DNA of 21,621 nucleotides. Source: Clostridia bacterium. Lineage in GTDB: Bacteria; Bacillota_A; Clostridia; Christensenellales; Aristaeellaceae. Within the stretch, counting starts at the first letter, position 1, and each line of letters begins with the position of its first letter. Location of the stretch: NCBI GenBank assembly GCA_025997215.1, contig BNUH01000046.1, forward strand, positions 1-21,621, read 5' to 3'. The translations under genes and the position numbers were made by a program. The notes under the pieces were generated by a model. The model saw nothing but the letters and a program-made list of their open reading frames with translations, was not told the origin of the DNA and searched no databases. Positions 15,685 to 21,621 of the stretch are shown one piece after another.

Positions 15685-16422
15685 ATGCGTTATGAACGAA
15701 TGTTTTCAGGCCAGTTGACGGACGCTAAAAACAGACGTCTGCCCCTGATTCTGCCGCTTGGCACTATCGAATACCACGGCCCGCATTGCTCATACGGCTG
15801 CGATGGGCTAATTGCGCAGGGTTTAGCAGAGCGTCTGGAGAAGGATCGCGAGCTGGTGATGATGCCTACGTTTTGGTACGGCGCATCCAGTTACGCCGTC
15901 GCCGGACCTGACAAGGGAACCATCCACGTGGATGCGGAAATACTAAGCGATACGCTGAAGGAGATTCTGAATTCACTGCTTGAAGGCGGTCTCCGCAACA
16001 TCGTCATCATAATACATCACCAGTATGAATATGAAAACTACATGCCCATGACGCTGGCTGCGGCTACCGCTGCTAAGGCGGTCACAATGACTTACCTAGA
16101 AAAAACTCGAGGACGCGGTTGGTGGGGTGACAACTCGCTGGCTGATTACTACAGCAAGGCCGACGCGTCTGACAACCCGTTCAACTGGATCCGCGTTCTC
16201 CCCTGTATGAGTGCCGAGGTACAAGCGGTCACTGGCTACGACCACGCCGGACAGTACGAATGCTCGATACTGTCCGCGCTGTATCCCGATTGCGTATGCG
16301 TGCCTAACTTGTCTCAGTCCGATGAGTGGTTCGTCCAGAGCGCGAAGGACTCGTCGCCCGAGTATGGCGAGAAGATGGTTGAGTTGAGCTTAATTGATCT
16401 AATCAAGCGCATTTGGGTATGA
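15685..16422 (+). CDS. Creatininase-family amidohydrolase
   Basis: A 245-residue cytoplasmic protein of the creatininase family, which opens lactams or cleaves amides (creatinine, or formamides in pathway relatives). Seen: LPLGTIEYHGPHCSYGCD with metal-ligand candidates Glu29, His31 and Asp40; HHQYEYENYM (111-120) at the position of the creatininase HYEN block, with Glu117 retained but the His apparently replaced by Glu115; and DHAGQYECSI (His187, Glu192). The YEN form resembles genuine creatininases more than the GHGGN form of most relatives. There is no strong ribosome site. Its start lies 6 bp after the M24 stop, so translational coupling is likely. A terminator follows at 16454-16479. Creatinine itself is an uncertain substrate in this sugar-rich setting. 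Confidence 0.82.
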   Translation: MRYERMFSGQLTDAKNRRLPLILPLGTIEYHGPHCSYGCDGLIAQGLAERLEKDRELVMMPTFWYGASSYAVAGPDKGTIHVDAEILSDTLKEILNSLLEGGLRNIVIIIHHQYEYENYMPMTLAAATAAKAVTMTYLEKTRGRGWWGDNSLADYYSKADASDNPFNWIRVLPCMSAEVQAVTGYDHAGQYECSILSALYPDCVCVPNLSQSDEWFVQSAKDSSPEYGEKMVELSLIDLIKRIWV

Positions 16423-16453
16423 AATTACATGGCTTGGTTTTGATATTATGGCA

Positions 16454-16479
16454 AAACGCTCAGCATACGCTGGGCGTTT
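16454..16479. terminator. Bidirectional rho-independent terminator
   Basis: AAACGCTCAGC, ATAC loop, GCTGGGCGTTT: an 11-bp stem with one G-U pair, flanked by A residues on the left and T residues on the right. It lies in the 102-bp gap between the converging creatininase-family and SGNH genes and can serve both. Confidence 0.82.
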
Positions 16480-16524
16480 GTCGTTTTGATAATGGTATTC
16501 GAAAAACAATTAATCGGCTTGCAG

Positions 16525-17235
16525 TTAATCCGATAAGATCATATTAGCCAGATCGTGCGCCCACATTTGATGTATCTCGCGAGTTGGATGATTGATGTGG
16601 TTGGACAGTAGCAGATCAGTATCGACGCCGTTTGACTGCCAACTTTGCTGATGCTGATACTCGTCGTTTACAGGAACGTTATGCTTTCTGGCAGCATCCC
16701 GTGCGGCGTCCATGTAACGATCCATATAGCCTTGTGTCTGCGTTTGTGAATTAAGCTCAGCCGCTTGGCGCCAGACGGAATCCTCACTTACCGCCACGCG
16801 CGTACACATCATACATGGCGTTATAAATATTGTCGGAATATCCTTTAACCGGTCAAAAATTCCGTTCAATGCAGCCGAATAATCGCTCAAGCCTTCGTCG
16901 TGCCGGGTTGAATCGTTCAAACCAAAACATACGACCACTAAATCAGGCTGAAACGACAGTACATCGCGGTCGATACGGCGCAATCCGCCCGGCGCGTTAT
17001 CGCCGCTTACACCGGCGTTTATCAATACTGGCGATGCGCCGGGAAATAATCCCGCCAGGATATGGCGAAGGCGTTCGCCGTACATCGCTTCCGGATCATA
17101 GATGGAGACGGGCTCACTCTCAAACGCTCCATGCGTTACGCTGTCGCCCAAGCATACGATTGTCGGCTGACGGTGCGCAAACAGGTTAGACGCGCGCAGG
17201 GCCAGCTTATCGGTAAACGGTGTGAAGTAATTCAT
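16525..17235 (-). CDS. SGNH/GDSL-type hydrolase
   Basis: A 236-residue probable carbohydrate esterase or lipase-like hydrolase. SGNH blocks: I, VCLGDSVTHG with nucleophile Ser32; II, NAGVSGDN with Gly78; III, CFGLNDS with Asn107; V, SNHINHPTRE with His216. In block V the usual Asp three residues before the His is replaced (His213), so the catalytic acid may be missing or supplied elsewhere. There is no signal peptide, so it is predicted cytoplasmic, perhaps deacylating imported sugars. AAGGAG lies 8-9 bases before the ATG at 17235. It is transcribed alone, toward the shared terminator at 16454-16479, and divergently from the phosphotriesterase-like gene. Confidence 0.85.
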   Translation of the reverse strand: MNYFTPFTDKLALRASNLFAHRQPTIVCLGDSVTHGAFESEPVSIYDPEAMYGERLRHILAGLFPGASPVLINAGVSGDNAPGGLRRIDRDVLSFQPDLVVVCFGLNDSTRHDEGLSDYSAALNGIFDRLKDIPTIFITPCMMCTRVAVSEDSVWRQAAELNSQTQTQGYMDRYMDAARDAARKHNVPVNDEYQHQQSWQSNGVDTDLLLSNHINHPTREIHQMWAHDLANMILSD

Positions 17236-17578
17236 AACTAATGCTCCTTAATATGTCATATTTCGCCTTATGGTGATATACGCGTGGTCGCGCCGTCAGC
17301 GCGCCAATCTCTTAGGCGCCTCACCCAATGGTACATGCTCACGGACAAGCGGCGTATCCGTTTAATTTACGGTGCGGCTTTTATTGGCATTATATCTACC
17401 TCCAACTAAGTTCGTTGTGATTATCTTAATTCGTCTGGCTATTAGAGTCAACCAAATTATAGATTATTTGACAAGTGGTTCGTAAAACCTAAAAACCGGA
17501 CATAATAACCAACGCTGAAAACGCCGAATCATGTTAGACTGTAAATGGTGTTAGGTTTGACAAGGGAGGAAAACGTAT
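17236..17578. other. 343-bp divergent intergenic region
   Basis: No protein gene was recognised. It holds a likely leftward promoter (17423-17451), a 7-codon micro-ORF on the minus strand (17367-17390) with GGAGGT 7 bases upstream, and a short GC hairpin (CGCGC-CGTCA-GCGCG, 17289-17303). For the rightward gene the best core promoter is weak: TTGACA at 17468-17473 with TAAAAA 16 bp later. No copy of the LacI-type operator was found. Confidence 0.5.
17423..17451 (-). promoter_or_regulatory. Possible promoter of the SGNH hydrolase gene
   Basis: On the minus strand TTGACT (17446-17451), 17-bp spacer, TAAGAT (17423-17428). The predicted start near 17416 would give a long leader of about 180 nt that includes the micro-ORF at 17367-17390. 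Confidence 0.4.
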
Positions 17579-18634
17579 ATGGCCGTTCAAACGGTATCGG
17601 GCGATATTGATAAGAGTATGCTAGGCGTAACAACGGCACATGAACATGTCTTCATTGATCTGACAAACTTTTTTAAGCCTCGGCGCCTTAAATATAACGT
17701 TGATCCATATGCGTCCGTGTCGATTGAAAACCTGGGTATTCTTAGCCGCGACTGCTATGCGCTGCGGGATAATCTATTTTATAATGATTTTGTCGTCCAA
17801 AAAAATGAGATGTTGTTCTTCAAAAACGCCGGCGGAATGTCCGTCGCGGACGCATCGTGCATCGGGTTGGGGCGAGACGCCGCCAGGCTGAAACGTATGG
17901 CGGCGGCCACAGGGCTTAACATACTGACCGGCACGGGTTATTACGTCGCGTCGACGCATCCGGCATATATCAACGAACGCAGTGAACATGACATAGCCGC
18001 CGAAATGATCCGCGAGATACGCGAAGGCATAAACGTAGACGGCATCGCGCAGGACGAGGTGATCTGCGCGGGTTTCATCGGTGAGATCGGCGTCAGCGAG
18101 GTGTTCAACGACGCGGAACGCAAGGTGCTGCGCGCCGCAGCATACGCTAGTGTCGAAACAGGCGCATCCATCCATACGCATATAAACCCTTGGACGACGT
18201 TTGGGCTGGAGGCCGTGCGCATACTGCTAGATAACGGCGCAAAACCTGAACGCGTCTGCATTGATCATGTTGACGTCGAGCTGAAGACAGATTATATAAA
18301 CGCGCTGTTAGATATGGGCGTTTATATTGAATTCGACAACTTCGGCAAGGAATTCTATATCGATGAGCAGGCGCGATCGTCTGGCTACGGTCTATTTGTC
18401 CACGACACGGATCGCGTAAAAGACTTACGCCGCTTGATCGAACGCGGACATGTGAAACAGCTGCTGCTGAGCAACGACATTTGCCTGAAAAATTTGCTTC
18501 ACCGCTACGGCGGCTGGGGTTATGATCATCTGCTGACGAATATCGTGCCGATGATGAAGGAGTTTGACATAACTGTCGGTTCAATAAGCAAGATGCTTAT
18601 CGATAATCCGGCCGCGTTTTTTGATATTCCATAA
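17579..18634 (+). CDS. Phosphotriesterase-family (PTE/PHP-like) metal hydrolase
   Basis: A 351-residue TIM-barrel amidohydrolase-superfamily protein; family members hydrolyse lactones, phosphotriesters or unknown esters with two metals. Ligands visible: HxH in TTAHEHVF (His21, His23), bridging residue Glu169 in GFIGEIGVSE (replacing the carboxylated Lys of true phosphotriesterase, as in the E. coli homologue PHP), His201 (IHTHINPW), His230 (CIDHVDVE) and Asp300 (LSNDICLKN). All expected ligands are present, so it should be active. GGGAGGA (17564-17570) lies 8 bases before the ATG. It is first in a rightward cluster with the second M24 protein, an LplB-type permease and an unidentified gene. 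A sugar-lactone hydrolase role is plausible but inferred. Confidence 0.85.
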   Translation: MAVQTVSGDIDKSMLGVTTAHEHVFIDLTNFFKPRRLKYNVDPYASVSIENLGILSRDCYALRDNLFYNDFVVQKNEMLFFKNAGGMSVADASCIGLGRDAARLKRMAAATGLNILTGTGYYVASTHPAYINERSEHDIAAEMIREIREGINVDGIAQDEVICAGFIGEIGVSEVFNDAERKVLRAAAYASVETGASIHTHINPWTTFGLEAVRILLDNGAKPERVCIDHVDVELKTDYINALLDMGVYIEFDNFGKEFYIDEQARSSGYGLFVHDTDRVKDLRRLIERGHVKQLLLSNDICLKNLLHRYGGWGYDHLLTNIVPMMKEFDITVGSISKMLIDNPAAFFDIP

Positions 18635-18697
18635 TGATCTTTAGAATCCATTGATTACTTAATGCGCTTATGCGGCGGTTAGCCGCGGGAGGTATCA

Positions 18698-19873
18698 ATG
18701 CCAGCATCCATACCGAAACATGAATTCGCTGAACGCGCCGCGAAACTTCAAGCGGCGATGAAAGCCGAAGGCTTCGATGCTATCCTCGCCTATGGCAACG
18801 AGGCGGAACCGCAGTACGCCAGATATTTCAGCGATTACTGGCCGTCGTTTGAAACGGCAGGCGTGTTGATTCCAGCCGAGGGAAAGCCGCTGCTGCTGAT
18901 CGGTCCGGAAAGCCTGACTTACGCCGCCGATCGATCGGTGATACAGGATATCCGTATGCTTAAGGCGTTCCGCGAGTCGAGCGAGCCTGAATATCCCGGC
19001 AAAGTATTGGATACATTCGCGGGCGTATTCGACGAGGTGCTGCCGGGCCGGAAGCTGACAAAGGTCGGCGTCGCGGGTCTGCCGCTGACGACCATCGGCG
19101 TGTATAACGCTTTAGTTGAGGATCTAGCGAAGTTGGGTTCTCCCGCTATCGTAAAGGCCGACGAGCTGGTTAACAATCTTCGCATGATCAAGTCGGAGAA
19201 TGAATTAATCTGCATGAGCGAGGCCGCAAACATCACGCATAAGGCCTTTGATTATCTGCTTGAAAATATTCATCCCGGCATGACTGAACTGCAAGCCGCA
19301 GGATTGGCGCTGGGTAAGATGCACGAGCTGGGTGCCGAGCGCGAGAGCTTCCCGTTCTGGATATTATCAGGCGACGGCGGCAACCAGGCGATCAGCCGCG
19401 CGAGGCACAAGGTGATTCAACCGGGCGACGAGGCGCAGATTCAGATCGGCGCGCGTGTCGCCAGCTACGCGTCGACGATCGGCCGATGCGTCGTGTTCGG
19501 CAAAGCCACCGATGTGCAGCGGCGGATGATCGAGGCGGGGTATGCGCTGCATCAATATGTACTGGATCACGCGAAGGCGGGGCTTTCCGCCGCGGCACTG
19601 GCGAAAGGTTATGTCGATAAAGCCCGAGAGATCGGCTTTGACGATTGGCTGCTGTACGGCCCGCTGCATGGCAACGGCACAATGGAAGGCGAAGCGCCGT
19701 GGGTTGAGACGAGCGCGGCGTTTGATCTGAAAGAAAACATGACATTCTCGCTGGATGTGTTCCTGGGAAACGACAAGACCAAGCGCGGATTGCGCATAGA
19801 GGATGTAATCCGAATAAAAAACGGCGGCGTTGAAAACTTGACGAACTACCCGAAACGGTTGTTTGAGCTGTAA
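18698..19873 (+). CDS. Second M24-family protein lacking metal ligands
   Basis: A 391-residue paralogue of the M24 protein at 14512. Both share WP.FE.AGV, GPES....AADRS.IQ and FRES motifs in the creatinase-N-like domain. Metal positions are again altered: first Asp is Gln249 (GDEAQIQIG), second is Thr260 (SYASTIGR), His324 remains (YGPLHGNG), the following Glu position is Asp353 (FSLDVF), and Glu368 remains (LRIEDVIRI). The creatinase-type His found in the first paralogue is Gln230 here (GGNQAISR), so this copy is the more degenerate, or has a different chemistry or a binding role. GGGAGGT lies 4 bases before the ATG, and the gene begins 63 bp after the PTE-like stop, probably in the same transcript. 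It is intact, which argues against decay. Confidence 0.82.
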   Translation: MPASIPKHEFAERAAKLQAAMKAEGFDAILAYGNEAEPQYARYFSDYWPSFETAGVLIPAEGKPLLLIGPESLTYAADRSVIQDIRMLKAFRESSEPEYPGKVLDTFAGVFDEVLPGRKLTKVGVAGLPLTTIGVYNALVEDLAKLGSPAIVKADELVNNLRMIKSENELICMSEAANITHKAFDYLLENIHPGMTELQAAGLALGKMHELGAERESFPFWILSGDGGNQAISRARHKVIQPGDEAQIQIGARVASYASTIGRCVVFGKATDVQRRMIEAGYALHQYVLDHAKAGLSAAALAKGYVDKAREIGFDDWLLYGPLHGNGTMEGEAPWVETSAAFDLKENMTFSLDVFLGNDKTKRGLRIEDVIRIKNGGVENLTNYPKRLFEL

Positions 19874-19927
19874 GGCTTTTGATTTGTTGGCTAGCCGCGA
19901 ACGGTATCGGAAAGGCAGGGATAGGCG

Positions 19928-20878
19928 ATGCAGCTTCCAGTTCACGTTCAGAAGACCAGCGTCCGGACTCAGCTTGCTAAGGCTGGCAGACTGATGCATA
20001 ATCATTGGCTGCTGTACCTGCTGCTTCTGATACCCGTTATTTACATGTTCGTATTCGGTTATGTGCCGATGACGGGGCTTGTGATGGCGTTCAAGAAAGC
20101 GAACCTGTCGCAAGGCTTATATGGCGGCGAGTGGATTGGCCTTAAAAACTTCCGTGATTTCTTTAATGGCTGGACATTCTGGCGGCTTATCAGCAACACC
20201 GTTTGGATCAGCTTTTCGTACCTGGTGCTGGCGTTCCCGTTCCCAGTTTTACTGGCGATTATGCTGAACGAATCGCGATCGATGGCGTTTCGTCGAACAG
20301 TGCAGATGGTGACTTACGCGCCTTACTTTATCTCGACGGTCGTTATGGTAGGCATCATCATGCAGATGCTCTCGCCTTACAATGGCATAATAAACAAGTT
20401 TGTCGTCGCGCTGGGTGGGAAACCGATTAACTTCATGGGTGTGCCTCAGTACTTCGTGCCTATATATGTTATCTCCGGCGTGTGGCAAGGGATGGGTTAC
20501 TCGGCGATCGTGTTTATCGCCGCGCTGACAAACGTCAATCCGGAACTATACGAGGCAGCGCGCATAGACGGCGCATCCAAGATGGGTAAGGTGCGCTACA
20601 TCGACGTGCCCGAGATAATCCCTACCGCGATTATAATGTTTATACTCAACATGGGTAGCGTTATGAACGTCGGGTTCGAAAAAATTTTCCTGATGCGCAA
20701 CGATCTTAATAAAACTGCCGCCGACGTCATATCCGTTTACGTATACGAGCAGGGCGTGCTAAAGGCGAAGTATGGCTTATCAACGGCGGTGGGATTATTC
20801 AACTCGGTGATTAACCTGTCATTGGTGATGTTTTTCAACTTTGTGGGTAAACGCGTCGGCGACGTCAGCGTTTGGTAA
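19928..20878 (+). CDS. lplB: ABC transporter permease, LplB type (second system)
   Basis: A 316-residue membrane permease similar to the protein at 5374. It shows the first helix LLYLLLLIPVIYMFVFGYV, YVPMTGLVMAFKKANL, the EAA loop LYEAARIDGASKMGKVRYI, and MNVGFEKIFLMRNDL. No binding protein or LplC partner adjoins it in the window; the next gene is not a transporter. Partners may lie further right, or the permease may share components with the first importer. The ribosome site is weak (AGGG/ATAGG within 10 bases of the ATG). It starts 54 bp after the M24 stop and is followed 35 bp later by a gene with a strong ribosome site. Confidence 0.87.
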   Translation: MQLPVHVQKTSVRTQLAKAGRLMHNHWLLYLLLLIPVIYMFVFGYVPMTGLVMAFKKANLSQGLYGGEWIGLKNFRDFFNGWTFWRLISNTVWISFSYLVLAFPFPVLLAIMLNESRSMAFRRTVQMVTYAPYFISTVVMVGIIMQMLSPYNGIINKFVVALGGKPINFMGVPQYFVPIYVISGVWQGMGYSAIVFIAALTNVNPELYEAARIDGASKMGKVRYIDVPEIIPTAIIMFILNMGSVMNVGFEKIFLMRNDLNKTAADVISVYVYEQGVLKAKYGLSTAVGLFNSVINLSLVMFFNFVGKRVGDVSVW

Positions 20879-20913
20879 GCGTTACATCAAAACTATTATT
20901 AGGAGGGGTAATT

Positions 20914-21621
20914 ATGAGCAGCAAGAGACTTCGCGATTCCATCTGGCTGTGGGGACATCCGGCGCATTCCTGCAGCGATTACACAAACCCGCCCACGCCG
21001 ATGCCGTGCGAACCCGCGTCAGGAGCGCGCTATCTGGGCGTGAAGAACGTCTACTACGTTGCGTTCGGCCATCCGATGGATCTTCACAAAATGAGCAAAG
21101 ATCTTGATGGCATCGATCACACTGGTCTATCCGTGGAAGCGTGGGGTGTGCCGAACGCCAGCCGTATCGACGAGACGTTCAAACTGGCGCCTCTGTTTCC
21201 CAATCTAAACCGCATGGTGTTCGACGACTTCTTCTGCCCGGGCGCTATGCCCCACATTTACACCAATGAAACGATCACCGTTCCCGAGCTGGTTAAGCTG
21301 CGCGAGCGCATCCACGCGGCAGGGCTTGAGATGTGGCTGGTGTGGTATCAGGCCCAGCTGGATTTTGACGTAAAGGATTATGTCGACGTGTTCGACGGCG
21401 TATCGTTCTGGTTTTGGAATGAGCCGACGATAGAAGACTATCACAAGTATTCGGAGGATTTCCTGAGAAAAACCGAGGGTAAGAAGCGGTTGATCGGCGT
21501 TTATCTGTATAACTTCGGCTTACAGAAACAGGCCTCGGCGGATTTGGTCCGCTATCAGCTGGATCAAAACAAGATATTGATGCAAAAAGGCGACATCGAA
21601 GGCTTTGTGCTGCACAACAAC
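20914..21621 (+). CDS. Unrecognised protein, possible TIM-barrel glycosidase-like enzyme (partial, 3' end beyond window)
   Basis: 236 codons are visible and the frame is open at the window edge. The N-terminus has no signal peptide (MSSKRLRDSIWLWGHP). Alternating hydrophobic strands and helices, with acidic or aromatic residues at strand ends (NRMVFDDFFCPGA, EMWLVWYQAQLDF, DGVSFWFWNEP, KRLIGVYLYNFG), resemble a TIM-barrel glycosidase; Glu in FWNEP or Asp in VFDDFF could be catalytic. I do not recognise the family. AGGAGGGG with 5-base spacing fixes the start at 20914. Its place directly after a sugar permease fits a cytoplasmic carbohydrate enzyme (inference). Confidence 0.6.
   Translation, partial: MSSKRLRDSIWLWGHPAHSCSDYTNPPTPMPCEPASGARYLGVKNVYYVAFGHPMDLHKMSKDLDGIDHTGLSVEAWGVPNASRIDETFKLAPLFPNLNRMVFDDFFCPGAMPHIYTNETITVPELVKLRERIHAAGLEMWLVWYQAQLDFDVKDYVDVFDGVSFWFWNEPTIEDYHKYSEDFLRKTEGKKRLIGVYLYNFGLQKQASADLVRYQLDQNKILMQKGDIEGFVLHNN

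Noticed and set aside
18672..18686. Short hairpin GCGGC-GGTTA-GCCGC before the second M24 gene
   Set aside because: Only 5 bp of stem, no T-run, and directly followed by a ribosome site; too weak to call a terminator.
19367..20113. Antisense open frame of 248 codons spanning the M24 and permease genes
   Set aside because: It crosses a gene boundary of two confident sense genes, has a low-complexity basic composition and no recognisable domain.

Overview
The window is a carbohydrate and amide catabolism island from a bacterium, most likely a member of the Bacillota. The evidence is strong AGGAGG-type ribosome sites before most genes, near-consensus TTGACA/TATAAT promoters with 17-18 bp spacers, LplB/LplC-type sugar permeases, and ROK and LacI regulators. 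It could be an uncultured Clostridia-like or Paenibacillus-like lineage; the sequence alone does not settle this. No tRNA, rRNA, CRISPR array, transposase or phage gene was seen.

Layout. (1) 1-2031, minus strand: a ROK-family repressor followed by a nagA-like deacetylase that runs off the left edge. Their promoter carries a perfect 14-bp palindrome over its -10 box. (2) 2117-7316, plus strand: a consensus promoter drives a ceramidase-fold protein, then a secreted solute-binding protein, an intercistronic hairpin and two LplB/LplC-type permeases (an importer lacking its ATPase gene). (3) 7448-13257: an Anabaena-sensory-rhodopsin-transducer-like small protein (minus) is divergent from an operon of a GHL6-type glycosidase, a GH20/GH67-like protein disrupted by a perfect in-frame 600-bp tandem duplication, and a YgjV-like membrane protein. 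(4) 13160-16422: a LacI-family regulator divergent from a metal-ligand-deficient M24 (creatinase-like) protein and a creatininase-family amidase, ending at a terminator. (5) 16525-17235, minus: an SGNH esterase. (6) 17579-end, plus: a phosphotriesterase-family hydrolase, a second metal-deficient M24 paralogue, a lone LplB-type permease and a partial unrecognised protein that is probably a TIM-barrel enzyme.

How it may work together. Two importer systems would bring in oligosaccharides, the glycosidases would trim them, and an unusual number of amide, ester or lactone hydrolase folds (NagA, ceramidase-like, creatininase-like, creatinase-like M24 x2, PTE-like, SGNH) would act on the substituents. 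This suggests an N-acyl or otherwise decorated glycan, but the substrate is not identified. Four similar CG-centred operators in two separate divergent promoter regions suggest that the LacI protein coordinates sections 3 and 4. The most distinctive items are the 600-bp duplication, the creatinase-like/creatininase-like pair with its metal-less paralogue, and the inferred LacI regulon.
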